From assembly GCF_003986975.1 (NCBI RefSeq), contig NZ_PIPO01000005.1, forward strand, positions 124,001 to 188,000: a stretch of DNA of 64,000 nt, in the 5' to 3' direction. Positions within the stretch are counted from its first letter, which is position 1. Each line of letters starts with the position of its first letter. Positions 1 to 8,114 of this stretch are shown here, piece after piece. Origin of the DNA: Aliidiomarina soli. Its GTDB lineage: Bacteria > Pseudomonadota > Gammaproteobacteria > Enterobacterales > Alteromonadaceae. A program made the translations under genes and the position numbers. Under the pieces are notes generated by a model. That model was not told where the DNA came from, did no database searches, and was given only the letters and a program-made list of their open reading frames with translations.

Positions 1-2
1 AG

Positions 3-182
3 TGGGGTGATGCCGAGGGGTTTGTGCATGAAACAGCCGAAGCCTGGCTGCGTCAGCAGGACATCAGTGAGTACGACTTCTACATTTGTGGTCCGCCACG
101 TATGCTCGCTGCAGCCTTGTCGATGCTGAAAGAACTGAAGGTAGATCCATCGCGTGTTCGCTATGACGATTTTGGGAACTAG
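3..182 (+). CDS. C-terminal end of an NqrF-like NAD(P)H oxidoreductase (partial)
   Basis: The open frame enters from the left edge and ends at TAG 180-182, giving about 59 residues. It contains YICGPPRM, the NAD-binding CGPP motif of the ferredoxin-NADP reductase fold, and ends in DDFGN, very like the DDFGG terminus of NqrF, the FAD/2Fe-2S subunit of the sodium-pumping NADH:quinone reductase. NqrF is the best guess, but another flavin reductase of this family is possible because the 2Fe-2S and FAD domains lie outside the window. Confidence 0.6.
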   Translation, partial: WGDAEGFVHETAEAWLRQQDISEYDFYICGPPRMLAAALSMLKELKVDPSRVRYDDFGN

Positions 183-306
183 CTAATCATAGGACTATCC
201 TGCTGAGTCGGAGGAAGCATTGCCCACTTGTTCATAAATTGACCTTTCCATTTGTGAATCGGTGGGCTTTAATCATTAACAATATTAGTTGATGGCGGAA
301 CTCGAT

Positions 307-1350
307 ATGAAAACTTCTTACTCATCAGTCGCACTTGCGTGTGCACTATTTATGGGCGTTCAGCCCGCATCCGACGCTTGCACCCGAGCTGTTTATCAGG
401 GGCCTCAAGGGCTAACTATTACAGCCCGTTCAATGGATTGGAAAGACGACATTCCCGCCAATCTATGGGTGTTTCCAAGAGGGATGGAACGTCACGGCGC
501 AGTGGGGGATAACTCACTACAGTGGACTTCCACCTATGCCAGCGTGGTCACCAGCTCTTTTGACATCGCCAGTACCGATGGAATGAATGAAAAAGGCCTG
601 GTTGCCAATCTGCTGTGGTTAGCAGAGTCCGAATACCCTGATTACGATAGCTCGCAAATAGGTCTGTCCGTTGCTGCCTGGGTGCAGTATGTGCTGGATA
701 ATTTTGCCAGCGTCAGTGAAGCAGTTGAGGCACTGCAGGATGAGCCGTTTGTCGTCGTATCGTCGGACATTCCTGGTACAGAGCGTTTTACTACGGTGCA
801 TTTATCGATTTCTGATGCTGAAGGTGACAGCGCTATATTTGAGTATATCGATGGTCGGCTGGTGACCCATCACAGCGCAGACTATCAGGTGATGACCAAC
901 TCCCCTGTGTTTGATCAGCAGATCGCGCTGAATCAGTACTGGCGGCAAATCGGTGGCACCACTATGTTACCGGGTACAAATCGTGCTGCTGACCGGTTTG
1001 TGCGTGCGTCTTTCTATATCGACGCGATTCCACAAACCTCTGACCCCCATATCGCAGTGGGAAGTGTCTTCAGTGTAATTCGCAATGCTTCAGTGCCATA
1101 TGGTATTTCCTCAGAAGAAGAGCCTAATATCTCATCTACCCGTTGGCGGACGGTGGCTGACCAAAAGCACCTGAAGTATTACTTTGAAACCGCATTAACC
1201 CCCAATACCTTCTGGGTCGACCTGAATCAGTTCGATGTCAGTGAAGGGGCAGAGGTGAAATGGCTTCGGGTTGACGACAACCAGATCTATTCTGGTGAAA
1301 CATCAGCGCATTTTGAGTCTACTACAGCATTCGAATTCGCTGGTTTGTAA
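307..1350 (+). CDS. Linear amide C-N hydrolase (choloylglycine hydrolase/penicillin V acylase family)
   Basis: An exported Ntn hydrolase of 347 residues. ATG 307 is preferred over 292 because it gives a clean signal peptide (MKTSYSSVALACALFMGV) whose likely cleavage after SDA exposes Cys25 as the N-terminal nucleophile typical of this family. Motifs that follow fit conjugated bile acid hydrolases and penicillin/acyl-homoserine-lactone acylases: TARSMDW, then GMNEKGL and the downstream NSPVF. It should cleave linear amide bonds in the periplasm; the natural substrate cannot be told from sequence. It stands alone, about 125 bases after the partial oxidoreductase. Confidence 0.85.
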   Translation: MKTSYSSVALACALFMGVQPASDACTRAVYQGPQGLTITARSMDWKDDIPANLWVFPRGMERHGAVGDNSLQWTSTYASVVTSSFDIASTDGMNEKGLVANLLWLAESEYPDYDSSQIGLSVAAWVQYVLDNFASVSEAVEALQDEPFVVVSSDIPGTERFTTVHLSISDAEGDSAIFEYIDGRLVTHHSADYQVMTNSPVFDQQIALNQYWRQIGGTTMLPGTNRAADRFVRASFYIDAIPQTSDPHIAVGSVFSVIRNASVPYGISSEEEPNISSTRWRTVADQKHLKYYFETALTPNTFWVDLNQFDVSEGAEVKWLRVDDNQIYSGETSAHFESTTAFEFAGL

Positions 1351-1412
1351 ACTGTATTGACTGCCTGCTGTGCTATGATGCGGCCATTATTTAGCACAGT
1401 AGAGAGTACGTC

Positions 1413-1952
1413 ATGGCGTTGCAGGCAACCCCTTATAAAGTCAGTCTGGATATTTCAGATATGGATCGCGGCGTCTACGAGACGGTTAAAGTGACCGTCG
1501 CACGCCATCCGTCAGAGACTGAACTGAGGCTGGTTGCGCGGATTATTGCGTACGCCATTTTTTATCACGAGCACCTGGCTTTCGGCCGAGGCCTGTCGGA
1601 CACCGACGAGGCGGCGTTATGGCAGCTAAGCCTGGACGGCCAGATTGAACACTGGATCGATGTCGGTCAGCCTGATGCCGACCGCATCACCAAGTCGAGC
1701 CGTCGCGCGCCACAGATGTCAGTGCTTGCTTATGGTAATACCCGTATCTGGGCTGAAAAACTGCTACCTAAAGTGAATGACCTCAAGCAGGTCCGTATTC
1801 TCGCACTCCCGGAGCCTGAGCACGCTGAACTCGCCTCGCAGATTGGCAGAAATATCCACTGGGGCGTGATGGTCACTGACGGGGTACTCTATGTCAGCGA
1901 TGGTGACAGCCAGGTTGAACTTACACTGCAGGAGCTGAAAGCCGCGCAGTAG
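1413..1952 (+). CDS. yaeQ: YaeQ family protein
   Basis: 179 residues, the normal YaeQ length. Family hallmarks are visible: the beta-rich N-terminus, RHPSETELRLVARIIAYAIFY, the F-GRGLS-TDE block and VGQPDADRITKSSRRA. YaeQ has a PD-(D/E)XK nuclease-like fold and was linked to RfaH-suppressing activity in enterobacteria, but its biochemical role is not settled. The start has GAGAG (1401-1405) upstream. It lies 60 bases after the amide hydrolase and converges with the DUF3750 lipoprotein gene. Confidence 0.9.
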   Translation: MALQATPYKVSLDISDMDRGVYETVKVTVARHPSETELRLVARIIAYAIFYHEHLAFGRGLSDTDEAALWQLSLDGQIEHWIDVGQPDADRITKSSRRAPQMSVLAYGNTRIWAEKLLPKVNDLKQVRILALPEPEHAELASQIGRNIHWGVMVTDGVLYVSDGDSQVELTLQELKAAQ

Positions 1953-1966
1953 TCTAGCTTACCGGG

Positions 1967-2518
1967 TTAATCGCCGCGATCGCGGCGTGCGTAGCCGCTA
2001 CCGATTGCACTGAACGGTAACTGCAGGCCTAACTCCGGGACCTGGATCGCTATCCAGGCGGGCAGTGTATTACTGTTTGGTCCGGGTACTGCACGGTATT
2101 CGCCAGTCCAGGGGTAGCGTTCTACCGCCTCCTCAATTTGTGGAATGAGCTCTCTGGCTTCGTCTCCCTGCATGGTCAGTAGCACGTCCGGGCGTGCGCC
2201 GTACCAATAACGATCAGGAATTTCTGTCTGGTAAGTGCGCAACGCTGAGCGACCTTCGTCGACACCCCAGCCAACGACTTCATACACTGTATATTCACTT
2301 GCTTGCTCTGGTTTGATGGCAATCCAGGTATGCACGGCAAACCAACCGCGCCAGCCGTAGGCATCGGCAGCATAGACTTCGATCACCGCTTGCGGCGTTT
2401 CAGCTGGCGGCGGTGCAAGCCCAGCGGAATCCCGCGAGGCTGAACGCCAGTCACCTGATGAACAGGCGCTGAGGACGATAACAGAACATAAAATAAGGGT
2501 GATTCTTACCTTTAGCAT
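1967..2518 (-). CDS. DUF3750 lipoprotein
   Basis: 183 residues with a lipoprotein signal (MLKVRITLILCSVIVLSACSS, lipobox LSAC). The body matches the DUF3750 pattern: AYGWRGWFAVHTWIAIKP, then VVGWGVDEG, YWYGARPDVLL, and PGPNSNTLPAWIA near the C-terminus. The conserved H, W and PGPNSNT residues suggest an enzyme-like fold acting at the envelope, but no activity is established for the family. It converges with yaeQ with 14 bases between stops. Confidence 0.85.
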   Translation of the reverse strand: MLKVRITLILCSVIVLSACSSGDWRSASRDSAGLAPPPAETPQAVIEVYAADAYGWRGWFAVHTWIAIKPEQASEYTVYEVVGWGVDEGRSALRTYQTEIPDRYWYGARPDVLLTMQGDEARELIPQIEEAVERYPWTGEYRAVPGPNSNTLPAWIAIQVPELGLQLPFSAIGSGYARRDRGD

Positions 2519-2723
2519 GGTGATTTAATCCGTAAAACCAGGAAGCTGGTAAAAATATAGTACGTAACCGGACTCATTTTAGACTTCTCCCCGCTTTGTG
2601 CGGTAGCGCACATACATGCGTGAGTTGGTTAAGCAGACTTAGATGCAGACGTAATTTAAGCCCAGAGGTGCTTAACTACGTATAAGAGAGAGCATTTATC
2701 GACTTAAGCTGAAGGAGCAAGTC

Positions 2724-2996
2724 ATGAAAACAGGAAATCAGGATTCACGTATTGATGATGTCATTGCGAAAGCGGCTTCTGGTGTGCGCGGGGCTGTTGA
2801 TAAAACGGCGGAGGCATCTCATCATGCCAACCAAAGTATCCGCAAAACAGCTCATCAACTGCATAAAAAAGAGCAGCAATGGGCGAAAAGCTCAGGTGCT
2901 TACATTAACCGTCACCCGTTTTTAGTTGTCGGTTGCGCGGTGGCTGCTGGATTTTTACTGAGTAAAGTTCTGCAACGTTCAGAGTCTGACGAGTAA
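2724..2996 (+). CDS. Small DUF883/ElaB-YqjD-like membrane-anchored protein
   Basis: 90 residues. The N-terminal two thirds is charged, helical and Lys/His/Gln rich. One C-terminal membrane segment (HPFLVVGCAVAAGFLLSKVL) is preceded by the Y-I/V-xRHP block typical of the ElaB/YqjD family. Those proteins are inner-membrane anchored, often stationary-phase induced, and can bind ribosomes. The ribosome site GAAGGAG sits at 2711-2717. It is likely monocistronic. Confidence 0.75.
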   Translation: MKTGNQDSRIDDVIAKAASGVRGAVDKTAEASHHANQSIRKTAHQLHKKEQQWAKSSGAYINRHPFLVVGCAVAAGFLLSKVLQRSESDE

Positions 2997-3130
2997 GTGT
3001 TTACTTTCGGTAATACGCTTGTTGTGTGGGGTAACGTACAGACGCCTTTTGGGTATCGACCATACTTATAATCCAGCGCGGCAACCAGTTGCGCTTGTTA
3101 TAAGCTCCCACGAGCCCAGGAGATAACGTT

Positions 3131-3298
3131 ATGAGTACTCAACGAAACCAAGGTCAACAAGACCAGAAACAAGCTCAGCAAGGCCAGAAGCAACAGCAAC
3201 AGGGTCAGAAGCAAGAGCAGCAAGGCCAGAAGCAAAATCAGCAAGACCAGAAGCAACAACAGCAAGGAAAGCCTGGTCAGCAACAAAAGGCTAAATAA
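3131..3298 (+). CDS. Glutamine-rich low-complexity small protein
   Basis: 55 residues starting MSTQRNQGQQDQKQAQQGQK. It is made of an imperfect 7-8 residue repeat (GQKQQQQ, GQKQEQQ, GQKQNQQ, DQKQQQQ) and ends QQQKAK. AGGAG lies at 3118-3122, 8 bases before the ATG, and a strong hairpin terminator follows, so it looks like a real transcription unit. Nothing predicts a fold; high Gln with regular Lys suggests a disordered, highly soluble peptide. The leucine-rich reading on the opposite strand is a shadow. Confidence 0.65.
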   Translation: MSTQRNQGQQDQKQAQQGQKQQQQGQKQEQQGQKQNQQDQKQQQQGKPGQQQKAK

Positions 3299-3323
3299 AC
3301 TTAGCTTTAAATAACATGCAAAG

Positions 3324-3349
3324 CCCGGCCTTTATGGCCGGGTTTTTTT
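3324..3349 (+). terminator. Rho-independent terminator
   Basis: A 7-bp GC stem CCCGGCC/GGCCGGG with a 5-base loop, followed by seven T residues. It ends the Q-rich gene and overlaps the last codons of the convergent Crp/Fnr gene. Confidence 0.9.
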
Positions 3350-4036
3350 ATACTGGCTCTGCAGTGGGTGGTAACATTCGCAACTATACGTCAGCAGGAG
3401 CGGGCGATTGATATGCTCGACCTGGCCGCGATGGTAGTGCAAAGCGCCAGCCTCTTGCAGCGCACCCGCGGCGTTGCTGACCGCTTCGCGGCGCACGCCG
3501 AGTCTGGCCGCCATAGCGGCGTGGGTGGTGAGAATAGGCTGATTAGGGTAGTGGTCGTCGAAGGCAAGCAACCAGCGACTGAGTTGCTGTTTGACTGAAT
3601 GGTGCCGGTAGCATGCAACCACCTGACATAACTGACGCAGGGTGTCGTCAGTATAAGCGGTTAACAGGGCCTGCAGCTCTGGATATGAGACAGCCAGTTG
3701 AGCGAGCACACCGCGGCTAATTTGCAGGGCCGAGCCTGCGCGCAAGACACGACCATGCAGCATGTTGATGGCGGCATTCTCCTGATGGGACGCCAACATG
3801 CCCTCGCGCCCAATCATCATAACTTCAGTGGAGGATGAGTCGGTTAATGTATGTACCAGCGACAGCAATGCAGTTTGTGGAAAATACACGTAACTGGATG
3901 ACTGATCCGCCAAAACAAGTTCCTGGTCCGGGCGCACCATCAGCACCTTTGCCTGAGCCTGAAGGCGAACAAGCAATGAATCTGGCAGCTGCGCCAACAG
4001 CATATTGCAACAAACGGCAGACATAGTCGGTTCCAT
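3332..4036 (-). CDS. Crp/Fnr family transcriptional regulator
   Basis: 234 residues. The N-terminal half is a cyclic-nucleotide-binding-like beta roll (VYFPQTALLSLVHTL, then STEVMMIGREGMLA). The C-terminal half is a winged helix with a recognisable helix-turn-helix, HAAMAARLGVRREAVSNAAG. The effector pocket is not the cAMP type, and no Fnr-style cysteine cluster is present, although Cys9 and Cys10 are adjacent. Targets are unknown. It lies downstream of, and on the same strand as, the OsmC-YcaO gene with 40 bases between. Confidence 0.8.
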   Translation of the reverse strand: MEPTMSAVCCNMLLAQLPDSLLVRLQAQAKVLMVRPDQELVLADQSSSYVYFPQTALLSLVHTLTDSSSTEVMMIGREGMLASHQENAAINMLHGRVLRAGSALQISRGVLAQLAVSYPELQALLTAYTDDTLRQLCQVVACYRHHSVKQQLSRWLLAFDDHYPNQPILTTHAAMAARLGVRREAVSNAAGALQEAGALHYHRGQVEHINRPLLLTYSCECYHPLQSQYKKTRP

Positions 4037-4076
4037 TGGTGAAACAAACTTAGTCTAGCAGAGCCATCGCAATGCG

Positions 4077-6254
4077 TTAGGCTGAAGCCCTTGCCGCATG
4101 CAGTTTTTTATAGCTTTCAATCAGGCGCATATGGCGGTCGAGACCTTCCAGTTTCATGCTGGTGGGTTCCAGACCCGCGAAACGCACGCTACCATCGACC
4201 GAGCCCACCGCCGCTTGCATGGTGGCGTCGCCGTACATGCGCTTAAAGTTATACAGGTAATCGTCGAGTTCCAGATCGTCACTCAAGGTGACTTCCAGTA
4301 CCGCCTGCATGGCCCGGTAAAACAGCACCCGCTCGACGGTGTTATCGTTGTACTGAAGGAACATTTCAACCAGTTCGAGGGCCTCGTCGTGTTGGCCAAG
4401 CGCTAAATAAATCAGCAGCTTAAGTTCAAGCACCGTGAGCTGACCCCAAACCGTATTTTCGTCGAATTCAATGCCGATAAAGGTAATGATATCGGTGTAA
4501 TTATCGATCTGGCTTTCTTCCAGCCGTTCAACCAAATCAGCCAGTTGCTCATCGCTAAGGCGATGCAAGTTAAGAATATCTTCGCGGTACTCAAGGGCAA
4601 CATTGGTGTTATCCCAAATCAGGTCATCGACCGGATAAACTTCCGAATAGCCCGGCACCAGAACTCGCACCGCTGGCGCACCAAGCTCTTCGAAAACAGC
4701 CATGTAAACCTGCTTGCCCATATCATGCAATATGCCCAACAGGGTTTCCGCTTCATACTCGGTGCTGCCGGAAAAGTCCCAGTGCTTAAAGTCATAGTCA
4801 GACTTCGCACTGAAAAAGCGCCAGGACACCACACCAGTAGAGTCGATAAAGTGCTCAACAAAGTTATTCGGTTCGCTGACTGCCATTGAATTAAAAGTCG
4901 GCAATGGAATGTCGTTGAGACCTTCAAAACTGCGGCCCTGCAGCAACTCTGTCAGGCTGCGCTCGAGTGCCACTTTAAAACTCGGGTGGGCGCCGAAGGA
5001 TGCAAACACGCCGCCCGTGCGCGGGTTCATTAAGGTCACGCAGGCAACCGGAAAGCGGCCGCCTAAGGACGCATCTTTAACCACCAGCGGAAAGCCCTGG
5101 GCTTCAAGTGCTGCGATTCCTTCAGCAATGTCCGGATACTGCGCCAGTACCTCTTTTGGCACCTCGGGCAGAGCGATTTCATTTTCGATGATTTCGCGTT
5201 TAACCGCGCGCTCAAAAATTTCAGACAAACACTGAACTTTAGCTTCCGCCAGGGTGTTGCCGGCACTCATGCCGTTGCTTAAAAACAGGTTTTCAATCAG
5301 GTTTGACGGAAAGTACACCTGCCCACTGTCGGATAAACGGGTATAGGGCAGTGAAACAATGCCACGGTCTTTGCGGCCTGAGTTGGTATCAATCAGGTGG
5401 GACCCGCGAAGTTCACCGTCCGGGTTGTAAATCTCCAGGCAATGGTCGTCTAAAATGCCTTCAGGCAAGGCGTCGTCCGCCCCCGGTTTGAACCATTTCT
5501 CGTTCGGGTAATGGACGAAATCGCTGTTGGCAATCTCTTCGCCAAAAAACTGATCGTTGTAGAAGAAATTGCAGTTCAGGCGCTCAATGAATTCGCCCAG
5601 GGCAGAGCATAACGCGCTTTCTTTGGTGGATCCTTTGCCGTTAGTGAAACACATCGGCGAGGCGGCATCGCGTACATGCAGTGACCAGACGTGAGGCACA
5701 ATATTACGCCAGGAGGCGATTTCGATTTTCATCCCCAGATCGGAGAGGATCTTGCTCATGTTAGCAATGGTCTGTTCAAGCGGCAGGTCTTTGCCTTCGA
5801 TATAGGTGTTGGAATTCGCATCCGGGCTGCCCATGAGCAGCGTCTGAGCGTCTTCATCCAGGTTTTCAACTACTTCTATCTGGAAATCGGGTCCCGTTTG
5901 CACCACTTTCTTAACCGTACAGCGGTCGATTGAACGCAGAATACCCTGACGGTCTTTGTCGGATATATCCTCAGGCAGCTCGACCTGAATTTTGAAAATC
6001 TGGTTGTAGCGGTCTTCCGGGTCGACAATGTTGTTCTGCGACAAGCGAATGTTGTCAGTCGGAATGTCCCGTGAATTGCAGTAAACCTTCACAAAATACG
6101 CCGCGCACATCGCTGAGGAGGCGAGGAAATAGTCAAAAGGGCTCGGCGCCGAGCCGTCGCCTTTGTACCGGATCGGCTGATCGGTAATGACAGTGAAGTC
6201 GTCAAACTTGGCTTCAAGGCGTAAGTTATCGAGAAAGTTTACTTTGATTTCCAT
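4077..6254 (-). CDS. ycaO: OsmC domain/YcaO domain fusion protein
   Basis: 725 residues. Residues 1-135 are an OsmC-like domain (PSPFDYFLASSAMCAAYFVKVYCNSR, with the catalytic-type Cys). Residues 160-570 are a YcaO ATP-dependent domain: NGKGSTKESALCSALGEFIERL, then GNTLAEAKVQCLSEIFERAVKR and SFGAHPSFKVALERSLTELLQGR. The last 140 residues are a helical, TPR-like tail. E. coli YcaO lacks the OsmC part and helps RimO methylthiolate ribosomal protein S12; YcaO domains activate amides with ATP. No azoline or RiPP partner gene is adjacent, so the stand-alone YcaO role is more likely. Confidence 0.9.
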   Translation of the reverse strand: MEIKVNFLDNLRLEAKFDDFTVITDQPIRYKGDGSAPSPFDYFLASSAMCAAYFVKVYCNSRDIPTDNIRLSQNNIVDPEDRYNQIFKIQVELPEDISDKDRQGILRSIDRCTVKKVVQTGPDFQIEVVENLDEDAQTLLMGSPDANSNTYIEGKDLPLEQTIANMSKILSDLGMKIEIASWRNIVPHVWSLHVRDAASPMCFTNGKGSTKESALCSALGEFIERLNCNFFYNDQFFGEEIANSDFVHYPNEKWFKPGADDALPEGILDDHCLEIYNPDGELRGSHLIDTNSGRKDRGIVSLPYTRLSDSGQVYFPSNLIENLFLSNGMSAGNTLAEAKVQCLSEIFERAVKREIIENEIALPEVPKEVLAQYPDIAEGIAALEAQGFPLVVKDASLGGRFPVACVTLMNPRTGGVFASFGAHPSFKVALERSLTELLQGRSFEGLNDIPLPTFNSMAVSEPNNFVEHFIDSTGVVSWRFFSAKSDYDFKHWDFSGSTEYEAETLLGILHDMGKQVYMAVFEELGAPAVRVLVPGYSEVYPVDDLIWDNTNVALEYREDILNLHRLSDEQLADLVERLEESQIDNYTDIITFIGIEFDENTVWGQLTVLELKLLIYLALGQHDEALELVEMFLQYNDNTVERVLFYRAMQAVLEVTLSDDLELDDYLYNFKRMYGDATMQAAVGSVDGSVRFAGLEPTSMKLEGLDRHMRLIESYKKLHAARASA

Positions 6255-6450
6255 CTTTGATTTCCATCGTTGGCCCCAGCGTTTAATGGTCCGGGGCTAT
6301 CTGAATTGCGGGCGTTTCAGTGCGAATGCTGGCCTGACGTGTCGAACACCACCACATCGGTTAAAAATAAGGCGCGTATTATCCCTGTTTAGGCACGCAA
6401 TGTCTTGCTTTGCTCATCCCGGAGAGAAAAAAGAGCGAACCCCGTCTTGA

Positions 6451-6495
6451 TTTTGATACCTATAGGTTATATGTTGAAACCTAAAGGTATCAAAA
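6451..6495. promoter_or_regulatory. Large dyad operator upstream of the membrane protein/XRE pair
   Basis: The arms TTTTGATACCTATAGGTT (6451-6468) and AACCTAAAGGTATCAAAA (6478-6495) are inverted repeats with one mismatch over 18 bases and a 9-base spacer. Each arm holds a smaller near-palindrome (ACCTATAGGT). The dyad lies 28 bases before the membrane protein start. It is the most likely binding site for the XRE regulator encoded by the second gene, giving autoregulation. Confidence 0.6.
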
Positions 6496-6522
6496 TACAA
6501 GACAAAGTATCAAGGAATGGAT

Positions 6523-7029
6523 ATGAAACACTCTGCCCGAAACCCCTACGACGGCTGGACACCGGACCTGCAGGTGCAGGCTCTGAAGCGGTGTACCTAT
6601 GCAGTTTTTATTGCAACGTTTGGGACTGGTTCATTATTGCTTTCGACCTGGTTTGAGCTGTCGGTAGCTCTGGATATTATGCTGTTCTTTTGCATGATTG
6701 TTTCGTTTACCGTTGCCGGAATTGTCTACGCATCGACCGGCATGATGTCGAGTTCAGAACCGTATGGACTGGTGCGATTTAGTGATGAGTATTGTCGCGA
6801 GATAATTTTTAAAGGTTACCGTGCGGTGGCATGGTGGCTAACCGCACTATTGCTAATGGGGTTTATTTTGGGCGATATACTTGTCAGTAGTATGGGGTTT
6901 GAGGCTATGAGTATTAGCAAAACGGCTGGGATCTATATTCTTCTTACTGCGCTTATATGGGCGGGTTCAGTATCGCGGGCACTCAGTGATAATGCTGATG
7001 AAGACACTACCGAAGAAGCGCGGGACTAA
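6523..7029 (+). CDS. Four-TM membrane protein paired with an XRE regulator
   Basis: 168 residues from ATG 6523, chosen because AAGGA (6512-6516) abuts the alternative ATG 6517 but is 6 bases from this one. Four hydrophobic segments occur as two pairs, with a short acidic C-terminus (DNADEDTTEEARD). The stop codon shares one base with the ATG of the downstream helix-turn-helix gene, so the two are translationally coupled. Small membrane proteins coupled to Cro-type regulators of this size are a recurrent pair, usually a stress-responsive or self-limiting unit. The function is unknown. Confidence 0.8.
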   Translation: MKHSARNPYDGWTPDLQVQALKRCTYAVFIATFGTGSLLLSTWFELSVALDIMLFFCMIVSFTVAGIVYASTGMMSSSEPYGLVRFSDEYCREIIFKGYRAVAWWLTALLLMGFILGDILVSSMGFEAMSISKTAGIYILLTALIWAGSVSRALSDNADEDTTEEARD

Positions 7030-7235
7030 TGGAAGAAGCCTATAACCGCATTGCCATTGAGCGCAAACTGCGCGGCCTGTCACAGCAGGAGTTGGCGGAT
7101 GCAATCCGCGTCTCACGTAAAACCATCAGCACCATTGAAACGCGGCGCTTCACCCCGTCCGTGGTGGTGGCATTGAAACTGGCCTATTACTTTGAAATGC
7201 CGGTTGAGACTCTGTTTACTCTGACTAAAGAGTAA
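7029..7235 (+). CDS. XRE/Cro-type helix-turn-helix regulator
   Basis: 68 residues, essentially one helix-turn-helix: LRGLSQQELADAIRVSRKTI, followed by STIETRRFTPSVVVALKLA and ending FEMPVETLFTL. This is the compact repressor type in which the whole protein is the DNA-binding domain. It starts on the last base of the preceding membrane protein stop. The dyad at 6451-6495 in front of the operon is the obvious operator candidate. Confidence 0.9.
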   Translation: MEEAYNRIAIERKLRGLSQQELADAIRVSRKTISTIETRRFTPSVVVALKLAYYFEMPVETLFTLTKE

Positions 7236-7374
7236 CCCGGCACCTGCCTAACGAGTAGTCGGCAAAAAGTATCTGACTGGTAACTTGCTGAACCTTGGTT
7301 GTGAACTGGGGTGGGCGGGCTACACTTTTGCTACTGACTTCGTATTTACGTGATACACATGCAAAGGTGAACAG

Positions 7375-7575
7375 ATGCCCACAACCGCCAAAGTTTTAAC
7401 TGCGCTTTTAGTTCTCGGAACGCTTTTTGTTGCGATTTTTCTGGTGGTCTATTTTGCCTTGCTTGGGCTGGTTTTTATCCCGCTAGTACTGGGGCTGGCC
7501 TACCTCTTATTCAGAGGCATTAAAGCCAGCGCCAGTGACGCAAAAAGCGCGGTTAACGACAAAAGCTCTCAGTGA
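7375..7575 (+). CDS. Small two-TM membrane protein
   Basis: 66 residues with two long hydrophobic helices (LTALLVLGTLFVAIFLVVYF and LLGLVFIPLVLGLAYLLF) and a short charged tail. An AAAGGTGA site is at 7363-7370. It resembles in layout the 96-residue protein at 50005 but shares little sequence. Function unknown. It converges with the cytochrome b gene, 5 bases between stops. Confidence 0.6.
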   Translation: MPTTAKVLTALLVLGTLFVAIFLVVYFALLGLVFIPLVLGLAYLLFRGIKASASDAKSAVNDKSSQ

Positions 7576-7580
7576 AACAC

Positions 7581-8114
7581 TTAGCGCTTCCACATTGACT
7601 TCAACACCCCGTCTTGACGCAGCAGACCATGCTGCAGGGCGGCGGCAATGTGAACCACCAGCAACGCAATCAGCGCATAGGCTACCCAGCTGTGCATCTC
7701 TCGGAAAACCCCATACCAGACTAAATCTGCTGACATCAGCGGTGGCAGCGTAAAGATTCCAAATACGTCCACTGCACGGCCCGCGGCACTTTGCATCAGG
7801 TAGCCGCTGATGGGCATCGCAAACAGCGCCGCATACAACAACACATGGGACGCTTTGGCTGCAAAGACCTGCCAGCTGGGCAGATCAGAGGGTAGTTCAG
7901 GCACCCGACTGCGCAGGCGGTTGATTAAACGCAGGAGCACCGCTACCAGCGCGACCACACCAAATGCTTTGTGCAATGCTAGCACGGTCGGCTGCCAGGT
8001 CTGTAGCGACTGCACCATGGCAAGGCCGGCAAAAATCATCGACAGCACCAATGCCGCCATCCCCCAGTGAAAAATACGCATGCTTAACGGAAAGGTCGTG
8101 ACTGGCTGTGTCAT
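7581..8114 (-). CDS. Cytochrome b561 family protein
   Basis: 177 residues with four TM helices. Conserved histidines for two b-hemes are present: RIFHWGMAALVL, LALHKAFGVVALV, ASHVLLYAALFAMPISGY and MHSWVAYALIALLVVHIAAAL. It probably passes electrons between the quinone pool and a periplasmic partner. Its start overlaps the catalase-like gene by 4 bases (ATGA), so the peroxidase upstream is the likely partner. Confidence 0.9.
   Translation of the reverse strand: MTQPVTTFPLSMRIFHWGMAALVLSMIFAGLAMVQSLQTWQPTVLALHKAFGVVALVAVLLRLINRLRSRVPELPSDLPSWQVFAAKASHVLLYAALFAMPISGYLMQSAAGRAVDVFGIFTLPPLMSADLVWYGVFREMHSWVAYALIALLVVHIAAALQHGLLRQDGVLKSMWKR

Noticed and set aside
3098-3286. A leucine-repeat reading frame on the minus strand
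   Set aside because: It is the reverse complement of CAG/CAA-rich codons of the glutamine-repeat gene, has no ribosome site and would be a poly-Leu artefact.
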